A stretch of DNA of 41,330 nucleotides from Streptomyces sp. (GCF_031181555.1 NZ_JAPSKQ010000023.1:1-41330), one strand, 5' to 3'; positions 14,414 through 23,504 are shown, numbered from the stretch's first letter. Made by a program: numbers and translations. Notes: generated by a model from the sequence alone, not told the origin.

Positions 14414-15169
14414 TCACGCCGCGTGGCCGCCGTCCACGGCGAACTCCGCGCCGGTGACGTACGCCGCCCCTGCCAGATGGGCGATCGTGTCCGCCACCTC
14501 GTCGGCCGTGCCGAAGCGGCCCAGCGCGGTCATGGCCGCCTGGCCGGAGGCGTAGGGGCCGTCCGCCGGGTTCAGGTCGGTGTCGATCGGGCCCGGGTGG
14601 ACGATGTTCGCCGTGATCCCGCGCCCGCCCAGTTCCCGCGCCAGGGCCTTGGTCAGCCCCACCAGGGCCGACTTGCTCATCGCGTAGAGCGTCCCGCCGG
14701 GACCGGGCACGCGCTGGGTCATGCAGGTGCCGACGGTGATGATGCGCCCCCCTTCCGGCAGGTGGGCGGCGGCCGCCCGGGAGGCCATGAAGACCCCGCG
14801 CACGTTCACCGCGAGAACCCGGTCGACGTCGGCGGCGGACAGGGTCTCCACCGGGCCGAGCAGACCGACGCCCGCGTTGTTCACCAGGATGTCGAGCCGG
14901 CCCAGCGCCCGCACCGCGGCCGTCACCGCCCCGGCGGCCTCCGCCGCGTCCGCCGCGTCCGCGCGCAGGGCCACCGCGCGGCGCCCCAGCGCCTCGACGG
15001 CCCGTACGACGTCCGCGGCCGCATCCTTGCCGTTCACATAGGTCACGGCCACGTCCGCGCCCTCCCGCGCGAGCCGCAGCGCCGTCGCCGCGCCGATCCC
15101 GCGACTGCCGCCGGTCACCAGGGCCGCCTTGCCGTACAGGGTTCCCGAAGAGTTCGTCAGTGAGTTCAT
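14414..15169 (-). CDS. SDR-family oxidoreductase
   Basis: 251 residues, a classical short-chain dehydrogenase. It has the cofactor loop VTGGSRGIGAA (about 16 to 26), NNAG near 92, the catalytic Ser region with ITVGTCMTQ and the YAMSK (Y-x3-K) pair near 160, and the C-terminal VTGAEFAVDGGHAA. The catalytic Ser is not at the usual place: the stretch reads TVGTCMTQ, with Thr and Cys where Ser normally lies, which may alter activity. The start at ATG 15169 has only a weak GGA upstream. It is divergent from a DHFR-like gene, 142 bp apart. FabG-like, but the substrate is unknown, and it is not obviously part of the ureide pathway. Confidence 0.88.
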   Translation of the reverse strand: MNSLTNSSGTLYGKAALVTGGSRGIGAATALRLAREGADVAVTYVNGKDAAADVVRAVEALGRRAVALRADAADAAEAAGAVTAAVRALGRLDILVNNAGVGLLGPVETLSAADVDRVLAVNVRGVFMASRAAAAHLPEGGRIITVGTCMTQRVPGPGGTLYAMSKSALVGLTKALARELGGRGITANIVHPGPIDTDLNPADGPYASGQAAMTALGRFGTADEVADTIAHLAGAAYVTGAEFAVDGGHAA

Positions 15170-15311
15170 GCGTCCATTCCAGCGGCCCGGGCCCCGGGGT
15201 GCTGGCGGCGAACGGACGCCGACCTGGCGCACGACCGATGAGTCGCGGGCGCCGCCGGAGTCCGAACTGATGACCACGCACGCCCCGGACACCGAGAGGC
15301 AGGAACCCGCC

Positions 15312-15938
15312 ATGGGCAAGCTCGTTGTCACCACCTTCGTCTCCCTCGACGGCGTCTACCAGGCCCCCGGCGGCCCCCGGGAGGACACCAGGGACGGCTT
15401 CGGGCAGGGAGGCTGGAGCGTCCCGTACGGCGACGAGGACTTCGGCCGCTTCGTCAGCGGGGTCTTCTCCCGCGCGGGCGCCTTCCTCCTCGGTCGTCGC
15501 ACGTACGACATCTTCGCCACGTACTGGCCGAAGGTGACCGACCCGGACGACCCGATCGCCGGCAAGCTGAACGCCCTGCCGAAGTACGTCGTCTCCGGCA
15601 CCCTCACCGACCCCGGGTGGGCCGGCACCGCCGTGATCGGCGGCGACCTCGCCAAGGAGGTCACCGCCCTCAAGGAGCGCACCGACGGCGAGCTCCAGGT
15701 GCACGGCAGCGGCGCCCTCGCGCGGTCCCTGTTCGCGCTCGACCTCGTGGACACCCTCCACCTGCTGACCTTCCCGGTCGTCCTCGGCGCCGGACGCCGC
15801 CTGTTCCCGGAGGGCTCGGCAGCGACGGCGTTCCGGCACACCGGCGGGGAGGTCACGGCCGCGGGCGTCTCCGTCCAGTCCTACGACCTGGCGGGCCGCC
15901 CCGAGTACGGTTCGTACGAGCTTCCGGAGAACCCCTGA
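15312..15938 (+). CDS. RibD/DHFR-like reductase family protein
   Basis: 208 residues with the RibD C-terminal (dihydrofolate-reductase-like) fold. Typical parts are VTTFVSLDGVYQAPGGP at the N-terminus, AFLLGRRTYDIFATYWP, KYVVSGTLTDPGW, QVHGSGALARSLFALDLVD and FPVVLGAGRRLFPEG. These proteins bind NADPH; most have no proven substrate and are annotated only by the fold. The ATG has GGCAGGA about 9 nt upstream. It is divergent from the SDR and probably monocistronic. True folate or riboflavin function is unlikely given its length and lack of the usual deaminase half. Confidence 0.88.
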   Translation: MGKLVVTTFVSLDGVYQAPGGPREDTRDGFGQGGWSVPYGDEDFGRFVSGVFSRAGAFLLGRRTYDIFATYWPKVTDPDDPIAGKLNALPKYVVSGTLTDPGWAGTAVIGGDLAKEVTALKERTDGELQVHGSGALARSLFALDLVDTLHLLTFPVVLGAGRRLFPEGSAATAFRHTGGEVTAAGVSVQSYDLAGRPEYGSYELPENP

Positions 15939-15986
15939 CGGCGGCCGGCCGGTGGGCGCCGCCCCGGACGGCGGGCCGGTCGGCGG

Positions 15987-16187
15987 TCAGCCGGACCTCC
16001 GGCTCTCCGCGGCGGCGAACAGGGCGACGCCCAGCACGAGCAGGGCGACGCTCGCGTAGACCTCGTGGCCGTCGAGGAAACCGATCCGCTGCACCAGCCC
16101 CCAGTGCCCGTCGGAGAACTCGGTCACCAGACCCGCCACGCCCTGCACCACCGCGATGAAACCCAGGAATCCCAGCAACTGCTTCAT
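15987..16187 (-). CDS. 66-residue membrane protein
   Basis: A small protein with two probable membrane spans, about residues 3 to 21 (LLGFLGFIAVVQGVAGLV) and 43 to 60 (YASVALLVLGVALFAAAE). A short loop with DGHWG and RIGFLDGHE lies between them. GAGGG lies 8 nt before the ATG. It faces away from the histidine kinase gene next to it and converges with the reductase gene. No family recognised. Codon use is normal for the window, so it is probably a real gene. Confidence 0.72.
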   Translation of the reverse strand: MKQLLGFLGFIAVVQGVAGLVTEFSDGHWGLVQRIGFLDGHEVYASVALLVLGVALFAAAESRRSG

Positions 16188-16352
16188 GCCGTCGACCCTC
16201 GCCCCACGGACCCCCCGCCCGCATCGGCCGCGGGGCGGGACCGGCCCGACGGAAGACCGAGGTCCGCGCCGTCCGGTGCGCCGGAAGTCTGCGGCGGTGC
16301 GACTTCGGTAGGCGATCGAGCCCGCGGCGCGGTGGCGCGGATGCCCCGTGCG

Positions 16353-16358
16353 TAGATT
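16353..16358 (+). promoter_or_regulatory. -10 element for a leaderless histidine kinase transcript
   Basis: TAGATT ends 8 nt before the GTG at 16367. No ribosome binding site is present, so a leaderless transcript is likely. A -35 is not clear. Confidence 0.45.
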
Positions 16359-16366
16359 TGCCGACT

Positions 16367-17653
16367 GTGACTGGTGACAAGGCGGCGCAGACCGCCCCGG
16401 TGTTCACGGGGCGCAGATGGTTCTTCCCGTCCGCCCTCATCCACGAACTCGACCCCGACACGGCCCGTTCCGGGCGCCGGCCCCGGCGCACCGCGCGCGA
16501 CTGGGTCATCGACTTCTCCTGCTTCCTGCTGGCCGTCCTCGTGGGCCTGACGGGCGCCGAAGCGCTCGCCGGCAACTCCGCCGTCCCGGAGTCCCTGGCC
16601 CTCGTCGACCAGGTGCTCGGCGCGCTGTCCTGCGCCGCGATCTGGCTGCGCCGGAGATGGCCGCTCGGACTGGCCGCGGTCATGGTCCCGGTCAGTTTCG
16701 TCTCGGAGACCTCCGGCGGCGTGGCCGTCATCGCCCTGTTCACGCTCGCCGTGCACCGCCCCTTCCGGTACGTGGCGTGGGTGGGCGGCGCCCACGTGGT
16801 GCTCGTCCCGTTCTACTTCTGGTGGCGCCCCGATCCCGATCTGCCGTACCTCGCCTCGCTCGTCCTCTTCACGGTGCTGGCGGTCGCGGTCGTCGGCTGG
16901 GGCATGTTCGTGCGGTCCAAGCGGCAGCTCATGCTGAGCCTCAGGGACCGGGCCCGGCGCGCCGAGACGGAGGCGCGGCTGCGGGCCGAGCAGGCGCAGC
17001 GGCTCGCGCGCGAGGCCATCGCCCGGGAGATGCACGACGTGCTCGCGCACCGGCTGACGCTGCTGAGCGTGCACGCGGGCGCCCTGGAGTTCCGGCCCGA
17101 CGCGCCCCGTGAGGAGATCGCGCGGGCGGCGGGTGTCATCCGGGAGAGCGCGCACGAGGCGCTGCAGGACCTGCGGGAGATCATCGGCGTGCTGCGGGCC
17201 GGCGAGTCCGACGACGCGGGCCGGCCGCAGCCGACGCTCGCGGCGCTCGGCACGCTGGTCGCCGAGTCCCGGCAGGCCGGTATGAAAGTCACCCTGGAGC
17301 AGCGCGTCACCGATCCGGCCGCCGTCCCCGCCTCCGCCGGCCGCACCGCCTACCGGATCGTCCAGGAGGGCCTGACCAACGCCCGCAAGCACGCCCCCGG
17401 TGCGGAGGTCACCGTGTCGGTCACCGGCGGCCCGGGGGAGGGCCTCACCGTGACCGTGCGCAATCCCCCGCCCGAGGGACACGTACCGCCCGTGCCCGGC
17501 GCCGGGCAGGGCCTGATCGGCCTCACCGAACGGGCCACCCTGGCGGGCGGCACCCTGGACCACGGGCCCACGTCCGACGGCGGGTTCGAGGTGCGGGCAC
17601 GGCTGCCCTGGGGACGGGCGGGGGCCGCCGCCGGGGCCGGGGAGCGGCGGTGA
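16367..17653 (+). CDS. Sensor histidine kinase, NarL-type partner
   Basis: 428 residues. Hydrophobic segments between about 45 and 180 give four to five membrane spans (FSCFLLAVLVGLTGAEAL, LASLVLFTVLAVAVVGWGMF and others) with no large outside domain, so it may sense a membrane or intracellular signal. A HisKA_3 dimerisation segment follows, with the phospho-acceptor His223 in REMHDVLAHRL. The ATPase domain has the N box YRIVQEGLTNARKHAPGAEV and the G box GAGQGLIGLTERA. GTG at 16367 is chosen on the -10 element just upstream; a TTG 9 nt earlier is possible. The response regulator gene follows, so the two form one system. Stimulus unknown. Confidence 0.9.
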   Translation: MTGDKAAQTAPVFTGRRWFFPSALIHELDPDTARSGRRPRRTARDWVIDFSCFLLAVLVGLTGAEALAGNSAVPESLALVDQVLGALSCAAIWLRRRWPLGLAAVMVPVSFVSETSGGVAVIALFTLAVHRPFRYVAWVGGAHVVLVPFYFWWRPDPDLPYLASLVLFTVLAVAVVGWGMFVRSKRQLMLSLRDRARRAETEARLRAEQAQRLAREAIAREMHDVLAHRLTLLSVHAGALEFRPDAPREEIARAAGVIRESAHEALQDLREIIGVLRAGESDDAGRPQPTLAALGTLVAESRQAGMKVTLEQRVTDPAAVPASAGRTAYRIVQEGLTNARKHAPGAEVTVSVTGGPGEGLTVTVRNPPPEGHVPPVPGAGQGLIGLTERATLAGGTLDHGPTSDGGFEVRARLPWGRAGAAAGAGERR

Positions 17654-17754
17654 GCCGTGTGCCGGGCGTGCCGGTGGAAAACCCCCTCACGGGGCCCGGC
17701 GGATCGGCCGCTCGGCGTGTCCCGGCCCCGCCCCGCCGTGATGACATACACCCC

Positions 17755-18429
17755 ATGACCGCGATCAGACTGCTCCTCGTCGACGACGACCCACTGGTGC
17801 GGGCCGGGCTGTCCTTCATGATGGGCGGCGCCGACGACATCGAGATCGTCGGCGAGGCCGCCGACGGCGGCGAGGTCGAGGCGCTCGTCGACCGCACCCG
17901 CCCGGACGTCGTCCTCATGGACATCCGGATGCCGACGGTGGACGGGCTCGCCGCCACCGAGATGCTGCGCCGGCGCGAGGACGCCCCGCAGGTGGTGGTG
18001 CTCACCACCTTCCACGCCGACGAGCAGGTGCTGCGGGCACTGCGCGCGGGCGCCGCCGGTTTCGTCCTCAAGGACACACCGCCCGCCGAGATCCTCGCCG
18101 CGGTGCGCCGGGTCGCGGCCGGCGACCCCGTCCTGTCGCCCGCCGTCACCCGTCAGCTGATGGAGCACGCGGCCGGCACCGCCGCCGATACCCGGCGCAC
18201 GCGCGCGCGTGAGCGCATCACCGCCCTCAACGACCGGGAACGCGAGGTCGCCGTCGCGGTCGGCCGGGGCCTGGCCAACGCCGAGATCGCCGCGCGGCTC
18301 TTCATGAGCGTGGCCACGGTCAAGACCCACGTCTCCCGGATCCTGGCCAAGCTCGATCTCAACAACCGCGTGCAGATCGCCCTGCTCGCCCACGACGCCG
18401 GACTCCTGGAGGACACCGAGGGGCGATAG
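17755..18429 (+). CDS. NarL/FixJ-family response regulator
   Basis: 224 residues. Receiver domain at 1 to 120 with the acidic pair in LLVDDDPL, the phospho-acceptor Asp56 in VVLMDIRMP, Thr in VVVLTTFH and Lys in FVLKDTPP. A LuxR-type helix-turn-helix is at about 155 to 215 (LNDREREVAVAVGRGLANAE, MSVATVKTHVSRILAKLDL). The ATG at 17755 gives a standard N-terminus (MTAIRLLLVDDD) but has no clear binding site. A GTG at 17650 overlapping the kinase stop, with GGGGAG before it, would add 35 residues of unlikely sequence; I prefer 17755. It should be phosphorylated by the upstream kinase; target genes are unknown. Confidence 0.9.
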   Translation: MTAIRLLLVDDDPLVRAGLSFMMGGADDIEIVGEAADGGEVEALVDRTRPDVVLMDIRMPTVDGLAATEMLRRREDAPQVVVLTTFHADEQVLRALRAGAAGFVLKDTPPAEILAAVRRVAAGDPVLSPAVTRQLMEHAAGTAADTRRTRARERITALNDREREVAVAVGRGLANAEIAARLFMSVATVKTHVSRILAKLDLNNRVQIALLAHDAGLLEDTEGR

Positions 18430-18459
18430 CGCCGTGCGGACGCGCCCTGCCCGCCCCCG

Positions 18460-19482
18460 TCAGTCGAACGCCGCGTCCGTCCCGCCCGCGGGCTCTACCG
18501 GCCGGACCGGTCTGCGCTCCCGCCGGGACAGCTCGCACGCCTCCGCGATCCGCAGCGCCCGCAGGGCCTCGCGCCCGTCGCAGGGATTGGCCCGCTCACC
18601 CCGCACCACCTCGACGAACGCGTTCAGCTCCGCCTCGTACGCGGGCCCGAACCGCTCCAGGAACCCGGTCCACGGCTTGTCCGCGGGCGGCGGCCCGGTC
18701 GGCTCGGTGGACGCGATCGGCGTACGGTCGTCCAGGCCGACGGCGATCTGGTCCCGCTCCCCGGCGAGCTCCATGCGCACGTCGTAGCCCGCGCCGTTCA
18801 GGCGGGTCGCGGTGACCGTGGCGAGCGTGCCGTCGTCGAGGGTGAGGAGTACCGCGCCGGTGTCGACGTCGCCCGCCTCCCGGAACATCGCGGGCCCCGC
18901 GTCGGACCCGGCGGCGTAGACGTCCACGACCTCCCGGCCGGTCACCCAGCGCAGGATGTCGAAGTCGTGGATCAGGGTGTCCCGGTACAGTCCCCCGGAC
19001 TGCGGCAGGTCCCCGGCCGGCGGCGGCTCCGGGTCGCCGGTCGTCGCCCGTACGGTGTGCAGCCGCCCGAGCCGGCCCGAGCGCACCGCCTCGCGCGCGC
19101 CCGTGTAACCGGTGTCGAAACGGCGCTGGAAGCCCATCTGCAGGACGGTTCCGGCGGCCTCGACCTCCGTGATCGCCTGCAACGTGCCCGCGAGGTCCAG
19201 GGCGATGGGCTTCTCGCAGAACACCGGCAGCCCCGCGCGCGCCGCCCGGCCGATCAGTTCGGCGTGGGCGGACGTGGTCGTCGCGATCACCACGGCGTCC
19301 ACTCCCCAGGTGAAGATCTCGTCCACCCCGGGCGCCGCCGTCTCACCGAGCCGCTGCGCGAGCGCCTGGGCCCGCGCGGGGTCCGCGTCCGTGAGGATCA
19401 GCGAGCCGACGTCGCGGTGCCTGCTGAGCGTGCGGGCGTGAAGGGTGCCGATGCGACCCGTACCGATGACCCCGATGCGCAT
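18460..19482 (-). CDS. Gfo/Idh/MocA-family dehydrogenase, inositol-dehydrogenase-like
   Basis: 340 residues. The N-terminal Rossmann domain has GVIGTGRIGTLHA (GxGxxG) and the EKPIALDL motif with the catalytic Lys. The C-terminal domain holds SGGLYRDTLIHDFDILRW, with the Asp and His of the family's active site. The pattern is closest to inositol 2-dehydrogenases and related sugar dehydrogenases (NAD-dependent oxidation of a ring hydroxyl). It is divergent from the GntR regulator, with a shared palindrome between them, so it probably acts on the substrate imported by the nearby ABC system. A TTGACA -35 is placed so that transcription would begin at the ATG, and there is no ribosome binding site, so it is probably leaderless. 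True substrate not known. Confidence 0.88.
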   Translation of the reverse strand: MRIGVIGTGRIGTLHARTLSRHRDVGSLILTDADPARAQALAQRLGETAAPGVDEIFTWGVDAVVIATTTSAHAELIGRAARAGLPVFCEKPIALDLAGTLQAITEVEAAGTVLQMGFQRRFDTGYTGAREAVRSGRLGRLHTVRATTGDPEPPPAGDLPQSGGLYRDTLIHDFDILRWVTGREVVDVYAAGSDAGPAMFREAGDVDTGAVLLTLDDGTLATVTATRLNGAGYDVRMELAGERDQIAVGLDDRTPIASTEPTGPPPADKPWTGFLERFGPAYEAELNAFVEVVRGERANPCDGREALRALRIAEACELSRRERRPVRPVEPAGGTDAAFD

Positions 19483-19487
19483 GGAAA

Positions 19488-19517
19488 CAAAGTGCGGTCC
19501 GCGCCCCCTCCTGTCAA
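19488..19517 (-). promoter_or_regulatory. Promoter of the Gfo/Idh gene (leaderless)
   Basis: On the minus strand, a perfect TTGACA (19512 to 19517), an 18-nt spacer and ACTTTG (19488 to 19493). The start site would coincide with the ATG at 19482. The -10 is weak. Confidence 0.45.
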
Positions 19518-19522
19518 TGCGT

Positions 19523-19535
19523 ATGTCCGGACAAC
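19523..19535. promoter_or_regulatory. Probable GntR operator, divergent region
   Basis: ATGTCCGGACAAC, containing the perfect 10-bp palindrome TGTCCGGACA. The identical 13-mer occurs before the lipoprotein gene at 20401. Here it lies between the divergent promoters of the dehydrogenase and the GntR gene. Confidence 0.65.
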
Positions 19536-19548
19536 CGAACTACACAAC

Positions 19549-19577
19549 TTCCCGTCAACAGCGCACGGAGCTACGCT
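19549..19577 (+). promoter_or_regulatory. Promoter of the GntR regulator (leaderless)
   Basis: TTCCCG, a 17-nt spacer and TACGCT. The GTG start follows 6 nt after the -10, so the transcript is probably leaderless. Confidence 0.4.
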
Positions 19578-19583
19578 CGGGCC

Positions 19584-20348
19584 GTGCCGAAACCAGAAGT
19601 GGACCCGACCGTGCAGCTGGAGCTGAGCGTGGACCGCAGCTCCCCCGTGCCGTTGTACTTCCAGCTGTCCCAGCAGCTGGAGGCCGCTATCGAGCACGGC
19701 ACGCTGACCCCCGGCAGCCTGCTGGGCAACGAGATCGAGCTCGCCGCGCGGCTCGGTCTGTCCCGGCCGACCGTCCGCCAGGCCATCCAGTCCCTCGTCG
19801 ACAAGGGCCTCCTCGTACGCCGCCGCGGAGTCGGCACCCAGGTGGTGCACAGCCAGGTCAAGCGCCCCCTGGAGCTCAGCAGCCTCTACGACGACCTGGA
19901 GTCGGCGGGCCAGCGCCCGGCCACGAAGGTCCTGGTCAACACCGTCGTCGCCGCGTCCGCCGAGGTCGCGGCCGCCCTCGGGGTGGCCGAGGGCGGCGAG
20001 GTGCACCGGATCGAGCGGCTGCGGCTCGCGCACGGGGAGCCGATTGCGTACCTGTGCAACCACCTGCCGCCCGGCCTGCTCGACCTGGAGACCGGACAGC
20101 TCGAGGCCACCGGCCTGTACCGGCTGATGCGGGCCGCCGGCATCACCCTGCACAGCGCCCGCCAGACCATCGGCGCCCGGGCCGCCACCGCGGACGAGGC
20201 CGAGCGGCTCGGCGAGCAGACCGGCGCCCCGCTGCTCACCATGCAGCGCGTGACCTTCGACGACACCGGCCGTGCGGTGGAGTTCGGCACCCACACCTAC
20301 CGGCCCTCCCGCTACTCCTTCGAGTTCCAGTTGCTCGTCCGGTCCTGA
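19584..20348 (+). CDS. GntR/HutC-family regulator
   Basis: 254 residues. A winged helix-turn-helix at about 20 to 85 (VPLYFQLSQQLEAAIEHGTL, ELAARLGLSRPTVRQAIQSL, KGLLVRRRGVGTQVV) and a UTRA ligand-binding domain at about 105 to 248 (VHRIERLRLAHGEPIAYLCN, GLYRLMRAAGITLHSARQTI, YRPSRYSFEFQLLVR). This class binds sugar or sugar-phosphate ligands and usually represses neighbouring transport genes (known of the family). The GTG start lacks a proper ribosome binding site. The repeated palindrome upstream of this gene and of the transporter is the likely operator. It therefore probably controls both the dehydrogenase and the transporter units. Confidence 0.92.
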   Translation: MPKPEVDPTVQLELSVDRSSPVPLYFQLSQQLEAAIEHGTLTPGSLLGNEIELAARLGLSRPTVRQAIQSLVDKGLLVRRRGVGTQVVHSQVKRPLELSSLYDDLESAGQRPATKVLVNTVVAASAEVAAALGVAEGGEVHRIERLRLAHGEPIAYLCNHLPPGLLDLETGQLEATGLYRLMRAAGITLHSARQTIGARAATADEAERLGEQTGAPLLTMQRVTFDDTGRAVEFGTHTYRPSRYSFEFQLLVRS

Positions 20349-20400
20349 CGGTCCCTCCGCGGCGCGGGATGCGCGGCCGGGCGCGCGGCTCTTCGTCGCA

Positions 20401-20413
20401 ATGTCCGGACAAC
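20401..20413. promoter_or_regulatory. Probable GntR operator before the ABC transporter
   Basis: ATGTCCGGACAAC again, identical to the copy at 19523, located 124 nt before the lipoprotein start. Supports one regulator for both units. Confidence 0.65.
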
Positions 20414-20536
20414 ATGACCGGTTTTCCGCTCCCCGGGCGGGGACGCCTGATGCCCGTGTTCGAGAATGGGGCGTTTGGGGCTGGTGCGGTCATCAGTCCC
20501 ACGCACGGCAGAACACAGCAAGAAGGGCACGGCCTC

Positions 20537-21541
20537 GTGGCACGGTTTTGGACCTGGGTGAGCGTCGCGGTGGCGGGGGCGCTGAGCCTCTCGCTCGCCG
20601 GATGCAGCAGTACCGGCGGGAAACGGGCGGAGGACGCCCGTGAGGCCGCGGCGGCCCAGGGGAGGGCGGCGGTGAACACCCCCCGCTGGACCTTCGCGAT
20701 GGTCACCCACGCGGGGGACGGCGACACCTTCTGGGACATCGTCCAGAACGGCGCGAAGCAGGCCGCCGTGAAGGACAACGTCCGCTTCCTGTACTCCCAC
20801 GACGACGAGGCCCAGCAGCAGGCGCAGCTCGTGGACGCCGCCGTCGACAAGGAGGTGGACGGGCTCATCGTCACCCTCGCCAAGCCGGACGCGATGAAGG
20901 CGGCCCTCGCCCGGGCCCGCGAGGCCGGCATCCCGGTGATCACCGTGAACTCCGGTTCGGCCGCGTCCGAGGAGTTCGGCGCGCTCGCCCACATCGGGCA
21001 GGACGAGACGATCGCCGGTGAGGCCGTCGGCGAGGAGCTGAACGAGCGGGGCCGGAAGAAGGCCCTCTGCGTCCTGCACGAGCAGGGCAACGTCGGCCAC
21101 GAGCAGCGCTGCGACGGCATCGGGAAGACCTTCGACGGCACGCTGGTCCGGCTCCACGTCAACGGCACGAGCATGCCCGACGTCCAGTCGGCGATCGAGG
21201 CCCGGCTCCAGTCCGACACCGACGTGGACGCCGTCGTCACGCTGGGCGCGCCCTACGCCGACACCGCGGTGAAGGCCCGGGAGGGCGCGGGCAGCGACGC
21301 CGAGATCGACACCTTCGACCTCAACGCCAAGGTCGCCGCCGGACTGAAGGACGGCAGCCTCGGCTTCGCCGTCGACCAGCAGCCCTACCTCCAGGGCTAC
21401 GAGGCGGTCGACCTGCTGTGGCTGTACCGGTACAACGCCGACGTCCTGGGCGGCGGCCGCCCGGTGCTCACCGGCCCGCAGATCATCACCGAGGACGACG
21501 CGGCCGCGCTCGAGGCGTACACGAAGCGGGGCACGCGATGA
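20537..21541 (+). CDS. Sugar-binding lipoprotein of an ABC importer
   Basis: 334 residues. The N-terminus has a basic start, a hydrophobic stretch (VSVAVAGALSLSLAGCSS) and a lipobox LAGC with Cys near residue 23, so the protein is lipid-anchored outside the membrane. The rest is a type I periplasmic-binding fold (ribose, xylose or inositol class): FAMVTHAGDGDTFWDIVQNG, VDGLIVTLAKPDAMKAAL, GIPVITVNSG, IGQDETIAGEAVGEEL, VDAVVTLGAPYADTAV and FAVDQQPYLQGYEAVDLLWL. GTG start with GAAGGG about 10 nt before. First gene of an operon with permease and ATPase. The substrate is probably a sugar or cyclitol. Confidence 0.93.
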   Translation: MARFWTWVSVAVAGALSLSLAGCSSTGGKRAEDAREAAAAQGRAAVNTPRWTFAMVTHAGDGDTFWDIVQNGAKQAAVKDNVRFLYSHDDEAQQQAQLVDAAVDKEVDGLIVTLAKPDAMKAALARAREAGIPVITVNSGSAASEEFGALAHIGQDETIAGEAVGEELNERGRKKALCVLHEQGNVGHEQRCDGIGKTFDGTLVRLHVNGTSMPDVQSAIEARLQSDTDVDAVVTLGAPYADTAVKAREGAGSDAEIDTFDLNAKVAAGLKDGSLGFAVDQQPYLQGYEAVDLLWLYRYNADVLGGGRPVLTGPQIITEDDAAALEAYTKRGTR

Positions 21542-22569
21542 GCGCGACCACTGAAGAAAGGTTTCTGCGCGGCTCGTCCCCGCTCCAGCGGCTGCTGAGC
21601 CGTCCCGAGCTCGGCTCCGTCGTCGGCGCGGTCGCCGTCTTCTGCTGCTTCGCCCTCGCCGCCGACAGCTTCCTGCGCGCCTCCAGCCTCGGCACCGTGC
21701 TGTACGCGTCCTCCACGATCGGCATCATGGCCGTCCCGGTGGCGCTGCTGATGATCGGCGGCGAGTTCGATCTGTCGGCCGGGGTCCTGGTCACCTCGTC
21801 GGCGCTGCTCTCGTCGATGTTCAGCTACCAGATGACCGCCAACGTCTGGGTCGGCGTCGGGGTGTCCCTGCTGGTCACGCTCGCCGTCGGCGCCTTCAAC
21901 GGCGTCATGCTGGCCCGCACGAAGCTGCCGAGCTTCATCATCACGCTCGGCACCTTCCTGATGCTGACCGGCATGAACCTCGGCTTCACCAAGCTGATCA
22001 GCGGCACCGTCTCCACCAGGACGATCGCCGACATGGAGGGCTTCGACAGCGCACGGGCCCTGTTCGCCTCGACCTTCACCGTCGGCGGCGTCCCCGTCAA
22101 GGTCACCGTCGTGTGGTGGCTCGCCCTGGTCGCCCTCGGCAGCTGGATCCTGCTGCGCACCCGCGCGGGCAACTGGATCTTCGCGGTCGGCGGCAACGAG
22201 CGGGCGGCCCGCGCGGTGGGCGTCCCCGTGGCCGGGACCAAGACCGGCCTCTACATGGGCGTGGCCCTCGGCGCCTGGATCTGCGGCCAGCACCTGCTCT
22301 TCAGCTACGACGTCGTCCAGTCCGGCGAGGGCGTCGGCAACGAGCTGATCTACATCATCGCGGCCGTCATCGGCGGCTGCCTGATCACCGGCGGCCACGG
22401 CAGCGCCGTCGGCTCGGCGGTCGGCGCGCTGCTGTTCGGCATGACCAGCAAGGGCATCGTCTTCGCCGAATGGAATCCGGACTGGTTCAAGTTCTTCCTC
22501 GGAGCGATGCTGCTCCTCGCGACCCTGCTCAACACCTGGGTGCGCCGCCGCGCGGAGGCCACGAAATGA
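21538..22569 (+). CDS. ABC sugar permease (ribose/xylose class)
   Basis: 343 residues. About nine to ten membrane spans; the segment [20 protein letters not shown] carries the family hallmark GGEFDLSxG, followed by [57 protein letters not shown] and [20 protein letters not shown]. This is the branched-chain-like permease type of RbsC and XylH. The ATG overlaps the lipoprotein stop (ATGA), and the ATPase start overlaps its own stop the same way, so the three are translationally coupled. It forms the channel for the substrate caught by the lipoprotein. Confidence 0.95.
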   Translation: MSATTEERFLRGSSPLQRLLSRPELGSVVGAVAVFCCFALAADSFLRASSLGTVLYASSTIGIMAVPVALLMIGGEFDLSAGVLVTSSALLSSMFSYQMTANVWVGVGVSLLVTLAVGAFNGVMLARTKLPSFIITLGTFLMLTGMNLGFTKLISGTVSTRTIADMEGFDSARALFASTFTVGGVPVKVTVVWWLALVALGSWILLRTRAGNWIFAVGGNERAARAVGVPVAGTKTGLYMGVALGAWICGQHLLFSYDVVQSGEGVGNELIYIIAAVIGGCLITGGHGSAVGSAVGALLFGMTSKGIVFAEWNPDWFKFFLGAMLLLATLLNTWVRRRAEATK

Positions 22570-23429
22570 CCCGGACCGCAGGACGGACGCCGCTCGTGGA
22601 GCTGTCCGGCGTCAGCAAGCACTACGGCAACGTGCGCGCCCTCGAAGGGGTCTCCCTCCAGGTGCACGCCGGTGAGGTCACCTGCGTGCTGGGCGACAAC
22701 GGCGCCGGCAAGTCCACCCTGATCAAGATCATCGCGGGGCTGCACCGGCACGACGGCGGCACGCTGGCCCTGGACGGCGAGGCCACGCGCCTGTCCTCCC
22801 CGCGCGAGGCCCTGGACCGCGGCATCGCCACCGTCCACCAGGACCTGGCCGTCGTCCCGCTCATGCCGGTCTGGCGGAACTTCTTCCTCGGCTCCGAGCC
22901 GCGCAGGGGCGTCGGCCCCTTCAAGCGGATGGACGTCGACCTCATGCGCCGCACCACCCGCGCCGAACTCCTCCGGATGGGCATCGACCTGCGCGACGTC
23001 GACCAGCCGATCGGCACCCTCTCCGGCGGCGAACGGCAGTGCGTGGCGATCGCGCGCGCGGTGTACTTCGGCGCCAAGGTGCTGGTGCTGGACGAGCCCA
23101 CGGCGGCGCTGGGCGTGAAGCAGTCCGGAGTGGTCCTGAAGTACGTGGCGGCGGCACGCGACAGGGGCCTGGGTGTTGTCTTCATCACCCACAACCCGCA
23201 CCACGCGTATCTGGTGGGGGACAGATTCGTGCTCCTGAAGCGGGGCACGATGACCGGTGAGCACACGCGTGACGAGGTCGCCCTGGACGAGCTGACCCGG
23301 CAGATGGCGGGGGGAGCGGAGCTGGACGGCCTGCGCCACGAACTGCGGCGCGCCCAGGACGACGAACCGCGGCGCGCCCGGGACGCGGGGCCGCGCCGGT
23401 CCGCGGCTCTGCCGCCCGGGCGCGGGTGA
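22566..23429 (+). CDS. ABC importer ATPase, single-domain
   Basis: 287 residues with one nucleotide-binding domain: Walker [10 protein letters not shown] (43 to 51), signature LSGGERQ, Walker [12 protein letters not shown] and the switch His in FITHNPHH. Most ribose-type importers have an ATPase with two fused domains of about 500 residues; this one has a single domain and should work as a homodimer, like FrcA of the fructose importer. The last 40 residues are Arg- and Asp-rich and low-complexity. The start overlaps the permease stop. A GTG within its stop could start the next gene, but the kinase start further downstream is preferred. Confidence 0.93.
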   Translation: MTRTAGRTPLVELSGVSKHYGNVRALEGVSLQVHAGEVTCVLGDNGAGKSTLIKIIAGLHRHDGGTLALDGEATRLSSPREALDRGIATVHQDLAVVPLMPVWRNFFLGSEPRRGVGPFKRMDVDLMRRTTRAELLRMGIDLRDVDQPIGTLSGGERQCVAIARAVYFGAKVLVLDEPTAALGVKQSGVVLKYVAAARDRGLGVVFITHNPHHAYLVGDRFVLLKRGTMTGEHTRDEVALDELTRQMAGGAELDGLRHELRRAQDDEPRRARDAGPRRSAALPPGRG

Positions 23430-23504
23430 CCACGGCGCACCCGCCCCCGGAAACGATCCGCACCACCCCACCCGCCCCGTACCGCGATCGGCGCACGCGT
23501 GCGG

